Shown here: positions 17,234-25,384 of the stretch, one piece after another
Numbering within the stretch: the stretch's first letter is position 1
Layout: each line of letters opens with the position of its first letter
NCBI GenBank assembly: GCA_036392375.1
Contig: DASVYC010000052.1
Coordinates: 41,982-105,981 of the forward strand
Direction of reading: 5' to 3'
Length of the DNA: 64,000 bases
Source of the DNA: JAFEBO01 sp036392375
GTDB taxonomy: Bacteria; Planctomycetota; Phycisphaerae; Phycisphaerales; UBA1924
Program-made: the position numbers and the translations under genes
The notes under the pieces: model-generated
Seen by the model: only the letters and a program-made list of their open reading frames with translations
What the model was told of the DNA's origin: nothing
The model's database searches: none

Positions 17234-18248
17234 GCCTTGACCCACGCCCGATCATGAACGCGGACATGATGGCCACATCGACCATCGCGTGCGAGATCCA
17301 GACCCAGCTCAGGCCCCGGGTCTCGAGCGCGGCCTTGCCCCAGAGGACCGAGCCGACACCGATCGCCAGCGAGGTGGGCAACGCGGCCACCACACCGACG
17401 CTGAGGCCCCAGTGCATGAGCCCGAAGGTCAGAGCGGCGGTCCAGATGCCGGCGGCGACTCCGGCCAGTCGAACGAACGCGGGTTGCAGCAGCCCGCGGT
17501 AGATCACCTCCTCGACGCCCGCGTTGACGAGGGCCGCGAGCAGCACCGCGGGCAGCATCGACAGCAGCACGCCGCTGCGGAGGTGAGCGAAGCCGGTGAA
17601 AGCCTGTCCGATGACGAACAGAACGATGGCGAAGAGGCCAAAGCCGATCAGGTGGGCGCGCCACGTGGAACGAGGTGAGCGCTGCGTGATGTCGGAGGAA
17701 CGCACGCTCCAGTTGCCGACGCCGAGCGCGAAGGCGTCGGTGGAGCGGAGGACCAGTCGATAGCCCACGAGGAGCACGAGCATCATCGGAGCCGCGAGCG
17801 CGAGGAGGTAGGCGATCCGGAAGATCGAGAAGTCGATCGCGTCCCGCGTGGTGCGGAGCGGGAAGGGCATGCGGATCCGGTCTTGCACGACTGGGAGCGC
17901 GAAGAGCGCGTGACCGAGGAGGAACGCGGCGACCATGGCGGCGGCCGCGGCGGACTCAAGGCGACGCGCGGCGGCGAGGGCGCCAGCAAGCACGACCGCC
18001 GCGGCGGTCGCGGCCCAGTAGAGCGTGGCATGCGGCGCGATCGCGCCCAGCAACGCGCCGACCTGGCTGGGGCGGTACTGGCTGAGGAAGGCGACCGCGC
18101 CGAGCCACGCCAGGACGCCGAGTCCCACGGCGAGCGCGACGCGGGCGCGGGTGCGCCTTGCTGGTTCTTGGAGGTGATGCAGGTCGAGCATGCCGTGCCC
18201 GGTGGTGTCGGGCAGAGCGGAGGAGGCGGATGCTGGAACGGTCGTCAT
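17208..18248 (-). CDS. CPBP family intramembrane metalloprotease
   Basis: This 346-residue polytopic membrane protein ends with the CPBP (CAAX protease and bacteriocin-processing) domain: EEVIYRG (motif 1, catalytic Glu pair and Arg), LMHWG (motif 2 His) and a final HAMVDV helix (motif 3). The first half has additional hydrophobic helices. Its ATG overlaps the PadR-type regulator's stop in an ATGA junction, so it is translationally coupled and probably the regulator's target. The family includes prenyl proteases and immunity proteins; the substrate is unknown. Confidence 0.85.
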   Translation of the reverse strand: MTTVPASASSALPDTTGHGMLDLHHLQEPARRTRARVALAVGLGVLAWLGAVAFLSQYRPSQVGALLGAIAPHATLYWAATAAAVVLAGALAAARRLESAAAAAMVAAFLLGHALFALPVVQDRIRMPFPLRTTRDAIDFSIFRIAYLLALAAPMMLVLLVGYRLVLRSTDAFALGVGNWSVRSSDITQRSPRSTWRAHLIGFGLFAIVLFVIGQAFTGFAHLRSGVLLSMLPAVLLAALVNAGVEEVIYRGLLQPAFVRLAGVAAGIWTAALTFGLMHWGLSVGVVAALPTSLAIGVGSVLWGKAALETRGLSWVWISHAMVDVAIMSAFMIGRGSRLTAPGAWS

Positions 18249-18847
18249 GGCGTGGTCCTCGGCTTGCTCGCGCGGCGAGCGTCTCTTGGTGCTTCGGATT
18301 CGGTGTCGAGTTCGAGCGTGCGTCGGGCTTCGGCGACCCAGGCGAGGCGGGCTTCCGCAGCGAGTCGACCGGCGGCGATCGTGAGCAGCGCGTGCGCCCG
18401 CCGGCGTGGGTCGTGCTCCTGCTGCGTCACGAGCTCGGCGGCGGCGTGGAGCGCGCGGAGCTGAGCCTCGGCGGCGTGCTGGACACCGCTCACGTGAGCG
18501 GCGGTGGCGATCGGGTCCTGATGGCTGAGCATGCACTTGAGCAGCCACTCCAGCCGCGGCGTGGGCGGGGCGGCGGGTGTGCGGAGCCACGCCGCCAGCG
18601 CGGCGCGGCCGGCGGCGGTGATGCGCCAGATCGTGGCGCGACGCGGCCCCTGCTCGGTGCGCGCGGGCTCGATGAGCTTCTCGCGGTGGAGCCGCTCGAG
18701 CGTCGGATAGACCTGTCCGAAGGACTCGGACCAGAAATGGGAGACACTGCCCTTGATCCAGGCACGGATGTGGTAGCCGCTGAGGGGACCCTCCCATTCC
18801 AAGGCCCCGAGGATGGCGAAACGGGATGTGCTGGGGTGACGCGGCAT
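18245..18847 (-). CDS. PadR family transcriptional regulator
   Basis: This 200-residue regulator has an N-terminal winged helix (FAILGALEWEGPLSGYHIRAWI, then QVYPTLERLHREKLIEP with the wing at RRATIWRITAAGRAAL), followed by a helical C-terminal dimerisation/ligand region (Vir/PadR_C-like). It is the first gene of an operon with the CPBP protease (ATGA overlap). A 7-bp dyad with the PadR-type ATGTATC/GATATAT half-sites covers its own -10 region and start codon, so autorepression is likely. No Shine-Dalgarno precedes the ATG; TATCAT lies 8 nt upstream, consistent with a leaderless transcript. Confidence 0.88.
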   Translation of the reverse strand: MPRHPSTSRFAILGALEWEGPLSGYHIRAWIKGSVSHFWSESFGQVYPTLERLHREKLIEPARTEQGPRRATIWRITAAGRAALAAWLRTPAAPPTPRLEWLLKCMLSHQDPIATAAHVSGVQHAAEAQLRALHAAAELVTQQEHDPRRRAHALLTIAAGRLAAEARLAWVAEARRTLELDTESEAPRDARRASKPRTTP

Positions 18848-18864
18848 ATATCTGGATGATACAT
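18846..18864 (-). promoter_or_regulatory. candidate PadR operator overlapping TATCAT -10 and the start codon
   Basis: On the minus strand ATGTATC-ATCCA-GATATAT is an inverted repeat with one mismatch. It contains TATCAT (18861-18856) 8 nt before the ATG and extends into the start codon. PadR-family regulators typically bind ATGT-type dyads in their own promoters. Confidence 0.6.
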
Positions 18865-18991
18865 TGGAAGTACGGGGGCCCGATTTCGCGCGGGGGGGCG
18901 GAATCCTGCGGCGTTGGCGCGGTGTTTGGTGAACGAGGCGTGGGCTGCGACCGATAAACACCCTGCGGCATCTCATGCCCGGAGGTTTTCC

Positions 18992-19897
18992 ATGGAACTC
19001 GGACTCGTCGGTCTCGGCAAGATGGGCGGCAACATGAGCGAGCGGCTCATCAAGGGCGGGCACTCGCTCGTCGTCATGGACCGGGCTGCGGATGCCGTCG
19101 GCCGCCAGACCAAGCTCGGCGCTAAGAGCGCCAGCACTGCGGCGGAGATGTGCAAGCTCCTGAGCGGGCCGCGGGCGATCTGGCTGATGATCCCGGCGGG
19201 TGCGCCGGTCGATCAGGCGATCGCGGACTTCCTGCCGCATCTTTCGAAGGGCGACACGCTCATCGACGGCGGCAACACGAACTACAAGGACACCATCCGC
19301 CGCGGCAAGGAGCTGGCGGCCAAGGGCATCCACTACGTGGATGTCGGCACCAGCGGCGGCATCTGGGGCATCACCGAGGGTTACTCGATGATGATCGGCG
19401 GCGACCACGCCGCGGTCGAACGTCTCAGTCCGATCTTCAAGACCCTCGCGCCCGCGCCCGACAAGGGCTGGGGCCGCGTGGGTCCGAGCGGCGCGGGGCA
19501 CTTCACCAAGATGGTGCACAACGGCATCGAGTACGGCATGATGCAGGCCTTCGCCGAGGGCTTCGCGATCATGGCGAAGAAGAAGGACCTCGATCTGAAC
19601 GTGCAGCAGATCAGCCAGATCTGGCAGCACGGCAGCGTGGTGCGTTCGTGGTTGCTCGATCTGATCAGCATCGGGCTCAAGGACGATGCGACGCTGAAGG
19701 ACATCAAGCCGTGGGTCGCCGACAGCGGCGAGGGGCGTTGGACGGTGGCGGAGGCGATTGACCTCGACGTGTTCGCGCCCGTCATCACGCTGAGCCTGCA
19801 GAGCCGTTTCCGCAGCCGCGACGAGTACTGCTATACCGACCGCATGCTCGCGATGATGCGGAACCAGTTCGGCGGGCATGCGATCAAGAAGACGTAA
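18992..19897 (+). CDS. gnd: 6-phosphogluconate dehydrogenase, short NAD-type form
   Basis: This 301-residue decarboxylating 6PGDH (short GndA/YqeC-like class) converts 6-phosphogluconate to ribulose 5-phosphate. The dinucleotide site GLVGLGKMGGNM is at the N-terminus; IDGGNTNYKDT, YVDVGTSGGIWG (substrate loop), GPSGAGHFTKMVHNGIEYG (catalytic Lys) and the C-terminal SRDEYCYTDRMLAMMRNQFGGH follow. GGAGG 8 nt upstream supports the ATG at 18992. zwf follows, with a palindromic repeat element between, so the two oxidative pentose-phosphate enzymes are neighbours. Confidence 0.93.
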   Translation: MELGLVGLGKMGGNMSERLIKGGHSLVVMDRAADAVGRQTKLGAKSASTAAEMCKLLSGPRAIWLMIPAGAPVDQAIADFLPHLSKGDTLIDGGNTNYKDTIRRGKELAAKGIHYVDVGTSGGIWGITEGYSMMIGGDHAAVERLSPIFKTLAPAPDKGWGRVGPSGAGHFTKMVHNGIEYGMMQAFAEGFAIMAKKKDLDLNVQQISQIWQHGSVVRSWLLDLISIGLKDDATLKDIKPWVADSGEGRWTVAEAIDLDVFAPVITLSLQSRFRSRDEYCYTDRMLAMMRNQFGGHAIKKT

Positions 19898-19903
19898 AGG
19901 CGG

Positions 19904-20012
19904 TTCACCGCGGAGGACGCAGAGAACGCGGAGAAGTCGGAATGATCAAGGCATTGGAGTGCCGAGCCAGCACTCTGCATTCCTCGGCGTTCTCCGCGTG
20001 CTCCGCGGTGAA
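19904..20012. repeat. palindromic repeat element between gnd and zwf
   Basis: This 109-bp element has inverted arms. The left arm begins TTCACCGCGGAG and continues in 9-nt steps (CGCGGAGGA, CGCAGAGAA, CGCGGAGAA) to 19935. The right arm (19990-20012) reads TTCTCCGCG-TGCTCCGCGGTGAA. The core is about 54 bp. Its arms resemble those of the repeat inside uvrB (32782-32882). It carries no ORF and looks like a MITE/REP-class mobile repeat. It ends 18 nt before the zwf start. Confidence 0.75.
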
Positions 20013-20030
20013 ATGCTCTCGGAGTTTCCC

Positions 20031-21497
20031 ATGCAACTCGTCAGCCAGGGCGGCCCTGCACCTCGACATCTGTACGTGATCTTCGGCGCGACGGGCGACT
20101 TGTCGTACCGCAAGCTGCTGCCCGCGTTGTATCACGCGGACCTTGATCCCAACGCGCACGAGGGGCACGCGATACTGGGTGTGGCCCGTGCGGCGTTGTC
20201 GGATGACCAGTTCCGCGACGCGGCGGTCGAGGCCCTGACGCAGGGGGGCGTGCACAAGGCGGAGGCGGAGCGGTGGGCGAAGAAGACGCTGTACTTCCAG
20301 TCGCTGGGCGAGAGCGGGCCGAAGGAGTACCAGGCGCTGCGGGCCCGGATCGAGCAGCTCGAGCGCGAGCACAAGCTGCCGGGGCACCGGGCGTTTAACC
20401 TGGCGCTGCCGCTGCCGGCGTTTGCGCCGACGGTGGAGCGGCTGGCGGAGGTGGGGCTGAACCGCAGTCCGGGCTGGACGCGGCTGGTGATCGAGAAGCC
20501 GTTCGGGCAGGACCTCTCGAGCGCCAAGGCGCTCAACGCGTTGATCCACAAGTACTACCCGGAGGACCATGTCTACCGCCTGGATCACTACCTGGGCAAG
20601 GACACGGTGCAGAACATCCTGGTCTTCCGGTTCGCGAACTCGATGTTCGAGCCGTTGTGGAACCGCGACAAGATCGAGAAGGTGGAGATCACGGTCGCGG
20701 AGCAGCTTGGCGTGGAGTCACGCGGGGCGTTCTACGAGAACGCGGGGGCGCTGCGGGACATCATGCAGAACCACATGATGCAGCTTCTGGCGCTGGTGGC
20801 GATGGAGCCGCCGGCGTTGATCGAGGCCGACAGCGTGGCGAACGAGAAGGTGAAGGTGCTCAAGTCGATCCTGCCCCTGGACAAGGAGCACGTGGTCTTC
20901 GGGCAGTACGGCAAGGGGATGATGGGCAACGAGGTGGTGCCGGGGTACTTGTCGGAGAAGGGCGTGGCGCCCAACTCGCGCACCGAGACGTTCGTGGCGG
21001 CGAAGCTGGCGATCAACAACTGGCGGTGGCAGGGCGTGCCGTTCTTCATGCGGACGGGCAAGCGGCTGAAGCGCAAGGCGACGCGGATCACGGTGACGTT
21101 CAAGCGGCCGCCGGTGGCGATGTTCGACACGTTCGGGAGCTGCCTGTTCACGCAGAACCGGCTGGAGCTGCTGCTGCAGCCCGACGAGGGGTTCAACCTC
21201 AGCGTGGAGGTGAAGCAGCCGGGCTCGGGGCTGAAGCTGCAGACGCAGCGGATGCGGTTCCGGTACGCGGAGGCGTTCGGCAAGCTGCCGGAGGCGTATC
21301 AGACGCTGCTGCTCGACGTGGTGCGTGGCGACCGGACGCTGTTCGTGCGATCCGACGAGATCGAGACGTCGTGGGAGCTGTTCGATCCGGTGCTGTGCGA
21401 CCGTCCGACGCTCGCGACGTACGCGTCGGGGAGCTGGGGGCCGCAGGAGGCGGAGGACTTGCTGGTCTCGCGCGGGCACAACTGGACAGAGATCTGA
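20031..21497 (+). CDS. zwf: glucose-6-phosphate 1-dehydrogenase
   Basis: This 488-residue G6PDH performs the first oxidative pentose-phosphate step. The nucleotide motif is IFGATGDLSYRKLLPA, then VIEKPFG; the active-site signature is RLDHYLGKD with the catalytic His, and FANSMFEPLWN and RTGKRL also match. The ATG at 20031 has GGAG 10 nt upstream; an earlier ATG at 20013 touches the repeat arm and would add six residues. It is co-oriented with gnd. No pgl gene is visible nearby. Confidence 0.95.
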   Translation: MQLVSQGGPAPRHLYVIFGATGDLSYRKLLPALYHADLDPNAHEGHAILGVARAALSDDQFRDAAVEALTQGGVHKAEAERWAKKTLYFQSLGESGPKEYQALRARIEQLEREHKLPGHRAFNLALPLPAFAPTVERLAEVGLNRSPGWTRLVIEKPFGQDLSSAKALNALIHKYYPEDHVYRLDHYLGKDTVQNILVFRFANSMFEPLWNRDKIEKVEITVAEQLGVESRGAFYENAGALRDIMQNHMMQLLALVAMEPPALIEADSVANEKVKVLKSILPLDKEHVVFGQYGKGMMGNEVVPGYLSEKGVAPNSRTETFVAAKLAINNWRWQGVPFFMRTGKRLKRKATRITVTFKRPPVAMFDTFGSCLFTQNRLELLLQPDEGFNLSVEVKQPGSGLKLQTQRMRFRYAEAFGKLPEAYQTLLLDVVRGDRTLFVRSDEIETSWELFDPVLCDRPTLATYASGSWGPQEAEDLLVSRGHNWTEI

Positions 21498-21501
21498 AGA
21501 G

Positions 21502-23568
21502 CTACGGGCCGGCGCGCAGGCGCTCGAGCAGCTCGGCGGCGCGGGTGCGGGCGAAGGCCATGGCCTGTTCGCTCTCGGCGCCCTCGCGCCAGTAGCGGCA
21601 GACGACGTGGAGGGCGTCGCGCTCGCGGGCGAAGAGGGACCACCGCGGGTCGGGCGCTCCCGCCGCGGCGGCGAGGAGGGCGAGCGCGGCACGGGAGTCA
21701 TCGTCATCGGCGCGGAGCTCGGGGCGGGGGCCGAGTTCGCGCTGCAGCGCGGCGGCAAGGCGTATCAAGCTGTGGCGATCGGCCAGAGCGCGGGCCTGAG
21801 AGGCGGCGGCTGGGGCTTTGGCTTCGTCGGCGTCGGTGAGTTCGGGGAGGACCTTCTGCAGCTCGGTGCGTGCGGCTTGCAGCGCGGGCTTGAGGTCTTC
21901 GGGGTTGGCGGTCCAGCCGCCGAAGCGGGTGAGCGCGGCGTGGTCGGCTTCGAGCAGTGCGATGTCGGAGGCGAGCGCGAGCGCGGCGGCGAGGGCGCGG
22001 AGGCGGGCGGCGTTGAGCTCGCCCGAGGGGGCGCCGGCCTTGCCGCTGGCTTTCTTGCGCCAGATCGAGCGTTCGCGTTCGACGGCGTCGAGGACGGCGG
22101 CGGCGTGGGTGGCGAGCACGGCGTCGAGCGCGGCGTCGCGGGCGCGGAGCGCGGGCTCGGCGGGGAGTTCGGAGAGTTCGGCGGCGTCGCGGGCGAGGCT
22201 GGCGAAGCCGTCGAGGGCGCGGTCGCGGAGCTTGGGATCGGCGACGTCCTTGGCGAGCTTGAGCAGGCCGTCGGCGATCGGCCTGGCGTTGTCGCGTGCG
22301 ACGGGCTCGGGCGAGGCGGGGTCGCGGAGGGCGTCGCTGGCGCGGGCGATGAGCTCGAGCAGGCGGGTGTTGCGGGCGTGCATGTTGATGGCGGCGAGCA
22401 CGCCGGGGTCGCCGCCCTGGTCTTCGGCGCGGATGGCGGAGGCGATGGCGTCGATGGCGCGGTCCTGGGAGGCGCGGCAGAGATCGGCGATGGCGCGGCG
22501 GGCGGGGCGGAGCTGGCGGACGACGGCCGTGTCGTCCTGGAGCTCTTCGCGGGTGAGCATGCCGGCGAGCCAGCGGGCGGCGCGGTCGAGGCGCTCGGGT
22601 GTGGGGGGTGTGGGGGGTGTGGGGGGCGGGTTGTCGGGCATCAGTTCGATCGCGGGGCTGATGGCGTCGAGGATGGGCTTGAGCTTGGGCTCGGAGGAGA
22701 GGCGATCGGTCTCGTTGAGGAGGCGTGACCAGGCGGCGAGGCGGCGGAAGCGGGCGAGGCCGCGGTCGGCGGTTGGGGCGTCGGTGGTGGTGTCTGTCAG
22801 AGTTTCGGTGGCGGCGAGGGCGAGTTCCTTGGTCCAGCGGCGGTAGGCACCGGCGGCGAGGCGGGACTCGCGGCCGAAGACGCCGCCGGCGTCGCGGAGC
22901 AGGCGGGTGAGCGCCTCCGCGCCGGGTCGGAAGGCGGACCAGCGTTTGGCGAGTTCGAGGCGCTCGCGAAGGGGCTGCAGCGCGGCGTCGAGTTCGGGCT
23001 GTGGCTCCGAACGTGGGAAGTCGGGCCATGCGGCGGAGGGCGCGCCGGTGATGATCGGCCAGGCGGCGCGGGCCCGCGGCTCGTCGAGGGCTTGCAGGAT
23101 CGGGGCGAGCGCGGCGCGGAGGTCGGTGTCGATGGTGTCGGCGGTGGACTTGTTTGATGTCAGGGCGGCGGAGAGCGCGGCGAGGTCGGCGGCGACGGCG
23201 CGGAGCTGGTCGTCGGACCAGCGGCGGGTTGAGAGCAACTGGAGGAGTGGCGTGCGGGCGTCGTCGAGCTTGCGGGCGGCGGCGGTGAGGCGGCTGGCGG
23301 GCACGCCGCCGGCTTCGCCTTGCTCGAGGAGTGTGGCGATGAGCGTGAGGTAGGCGGATTCGAACGCGCCGGCGGGGGTGTTGGCGGCGGTGGCGGCGGA
23401 TGCGCGGCGGGACTCGGCGTCGCGGAGCGCGAGGATGCCGCTGTTGGGTACGGGCTCGTCGGAGCCGAGCTTGAGGCGTTGGGCGTGGGCGGTGGAAGCG
23501 AGCAACGCGGCGAGGCAGGCGGCGCGGAGTGTGGCGTTACGCACGGGCCATGGCGAGGGCTTGGGCAT
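21502..23568 (-). CDS. large exported Ala-rich helical protein, unknown
   Basis: This 688-residue protein has a signal peptide ending in STAHAQ (cleavage near residue 30) and an otherwise soluble, strongly Ala/Leu/Arg-rich helical sequence that looks like repeated helical hairpins. A PPPTPPTPPTP segment near residue 315 divides it into two halves. I do not recognise a family. ATG at 23568 overlaps the upstream glycosyltransferase by 32 bases; GTG at 23544 (overlap of 8 bases) is an equally plausible start that keeps the signal peptide. The overlap indicates co-translation with the glycosyltransferase. Its 3' end nearly abuts the convergent zwf gene. Confidence 0.65.
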   Translation of the reverse strand: MPKPSPWPVRNATLRAACLAALLASTAHAQRLKLGSDEPVPNSGILALRDAESRRASAATAANTPAGAFESAYLTLIATLLEQGEAGGVPASRLTAAARKLDDARTPLLQLLSTRRWSDDQLRAVAADLAALSAALTSNKSTADTIDTDLRAALAPILQALDEPRARAAWPIITGAPSAAWPDFPRSEPQPELDAALQPLRERLELAKRWSAFRPGAEALTRLLRDAGGVFGRESRLAAGAYRRWTKELALAATETLTDTTTDAPTADRGLARFRRLAAWSRLLNETDRLSSEPKLKPILDAISPAIELMPDNPPPTPPTPPTPERLDRAARWLAGMLTREELQDDTAVVRQLRPARRAIADLCRASQDRAIDAIASAIRAEDQGGDPGVLAAINMHARNTRLLELIARASDALRDPASPEPVARDNARPIADGLLKLAKDVADPKLRDRALDGFASLARDAAELSELPAEPALRARDAALDAVLATHAAAVLDAVERERSIWRKKASGKAGAPSGELNAARLRALAAALALASDIALLEADHAALTRFGGWTANPEDLKPALQAARTELQKVLPELTDADEAKAPAAASQARALADRHSLIRLAAALQRELGPRPELRADDDDSRAALALLAAAAGAPDPRWSLFARERDALHVVCRYWREGAESEQAMAFARTRAAELLERLRAGP

Positions 23569-24778
23569 AGACCTTCTCCAGCTCGGCGACCATGGTTTCG
23601 GCGCTGAAGCGTTCGCGGCAGAGCTCGCGGCCGCGGGAGGCCATCGCGGCGCGGTCGTCGGGGTGATCGTACATCGACGTCACGGCTTCGCGCAGGGAGG
23701 CGGTGTCCTTGGGCGGGATGAGGCGGCCGGTGACGCGGTTGATGCAGATCTCGCCGGTGCCGTCGACGTCGTAGGCGACGACGGGGACGCCGACGAGCAG
23801 GGCTTGGGGCACGGTGCGGGGGAGGCCTTCGCGGTACGAAGGATGAACGAGGACGTCCATGGCCTTCATCATCTCGGGGACGCGCTCGCTGGGGACGAGT
23901 CCGGTGGTGATGACTTTGGAGGCGAGGCCCATCTCGGCGACGCGTTTGAGCAGGCGGTCGCGCCACCAGCCGTCGCCGACCCAGAGGAGCTTCCAGTTGT
24001 CGCGTTTGCGGAGTTCGTCGCCGAGGGCGTCGAGCAGGTCGTCGTGGCCCTTGAGCTCGGCGAGGCGGGCAACGGTGCCGATGACGAAGTCCATGGGCGA
24101 GAGGCCGAGCGATTCGCGGACGGCGTCGCTGGTGGCGGCGGTGCCCTGGGGCGTGAGCGGGTGCAGGTAGCGATCGACTTCCATGCCGCTGTAGACGGTG
24201 GAGTATTGCTCCTTGCGGCCGATGTGTTCGTCGAGGAACTGCGCTGTCATCGCGTCGGCCACGGAGACGATGCGGTGGCAGCGTTTGGCGGCGAACTTCT
24301 CGCTAGCGATGTAGATCTTGTTGGTGCGGGCGGGCAGGTACTTGTGGAAGGGCGGGCCGTGGATGGTGTGGACGACGCCGATGGGTTTGCCGCGGCGTTT
24401 GGCGGCGGGGAGCTCGGCCCACGCGGCGGCGCGGCCGAGGATGCCGGCCTTGCTGCTGTGGGTGTGGACGATGTCGGGTTCCAGGTCGCGGATGAGCTTG
24501 CGGGTTGCGTAGTAGCAGCGGAGATCGGTGAGAGGGCGGATCTCGCGGATGAGGGTTGGGACTTCGTGCATGCCGATGCGGCGTTGTTGGCCTTGGTTGT
24601 CGGTGCAGGAGAAGTTGGACGCGCGATCGAAGAGGGAGCCCTCGGGGCCGAAGATGGGGCCGAAGGCGAGGTGGACGTCGTGGCCGAGGCGGGCTTGGCC
24701 TTCGCAGGAGAGGACGGTGTTTTCCTGCGAGCCGCCGAGGATGAGGCGGGTGGAGATGTGGAGGATGCGGAGGGGCAT
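23537..24778 (-). CDS. GT4-family glycosyltransferase
   Basis: This 413-residue GT-B enzyme probably transfers a sugar in surface polysaccharide or glycolipid assembly. The N-terminal domain starts LRILHISTRLILGGSQENT and has HTHSSKAGILG; the C-terminal donor domain has VIGTVARLAELKGHDDLL and EGLPRTVPQALLVGVPVV. In GT4 enzymes the last motif is usually E-x7-E; here the second Glu is Gln. A TACCAT hexamer 11 nt upstream of the ATG may be the -10. It is the first gene of a pair with the exported 688-residue protein. Sugar and acceptor are not predictable. Confidence 0.88.
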   Translation of the reverse strand: MPLRILHISTRLILGGSQENTVLSCEGQARLGHDVHLAFGPIFGPEGSLFDRASNFSCTDNQGQQRRIGMHEVPTLIREIRPLTDLRCYYATRKLIRDLEPDIVHTHSSKAGILGRAAAWAELPAAKRRGKPIGVVHTIHGPPFHKYLPARTNKIYIASEKFAAKRCHRIVSVADAMTAQFLDEHIGRKEQYSTVYSGMEVDRYLHPLTPQGTAATSDAVRESLGLSPMDFVIGTVARLAELKGHDDLLDALGDELRKRDNWKLLWVGDGWWRDRLLKRVAEMGLASKVITTGLVPSERVPEMMKAMDVLVHPSYREGLPRTVPQALLVGVPVVAYDVDGTGEICINRVTGRLIPPKDTASLREAVTSMYDHPDDRAAMASRGRELCRERFSAETMVAELEKVYAQALAMARA

Positions 24779-24809
24779 GCGGAGCGTCGATGGTATCGAA
24801 CATCGACGG

Positions 24810-25292
24810 TCACACGCGGGCGGATGTCGCGGCGTCGCGGCCGCACTCGGGGCAGCGGTTGTCGCGCACGCCGTGCAAGTCGTAGCCGCAGCGGCGGCAG
24901 GCGCCGTGCGGAGGCTTGGCCCATGGACGGAGAGCGAGGAGGACGAAACCCAGGCCGATAGCGCCGACGGACCAGAAGGGGATGATGACCTCGGTGCCCA
25001 TGGTGCCGGTGCGGAGCACAGGCGCGACGAAGGTCTGGCGGGTCATCGCCGACATGGACGGGTAGACGACGCGGGTGAAGCTCTCCTTGGCGGTGAGGAC
25101 GCCGGGGGAGAACTGCTTGCTGCGTTGGACTCGCACGGCCCCGGGGAGCAGGCGGGCGGAGTTCATGCGGCTGGCGGAGTCGGCGGCGTAGTCGAGGCCG
25201 ACGAGCCAGGAGAGGGGATAGGCGATGAGCGAGAGGCCGATGAGCAGGCCGCCGAGCCAGAGGAGGAGTTTGGAGGGGAGCCCCCGAGTCAC
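24810..25292 (-). CDS. small membrane protein with C-terminal zinc ribbon
   Basis: This 160-residue protein has two hydrophobic helices (residues 8-30 and about 103-120) enclosing an extracytoplasmic segment, and a C-terminal CRRCGYDLHGVRDNRCPECGR ribbon with four cysteines. It begins with GTG. It is the mirror arrangement of the N-terminal ribbon proteins elsewhere in the window. Function is unknown. It sits 31 nt upstream of the glycosyltransferase on the same strand and may share its transcript. Confidence 0.6.
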   Translation of the reverse strand: MTRGLPSKLLLWLGGLLIGLSLIAYPLSWLVGLDYAADSASRMNSARLLPGAVRVQRSKQFSPGVLTAKESFTRVVYPSMSAMTRQTFVAPVLRTGTMGTEVIIPFWSVGAIGLGFVLLALRPWAKPPHGACRRCGYDLHGVRDNRCPECGRDAATSARV

Positions 25293-25384
25293 GGCTGTGG
25301 TACCGGTGAAAAGGGGGATGGTTTCACGCTCAAGATGCAGAGTCGCACGGAGATTGCGGACGGGCGCCCTATGAGAACGAGCAA

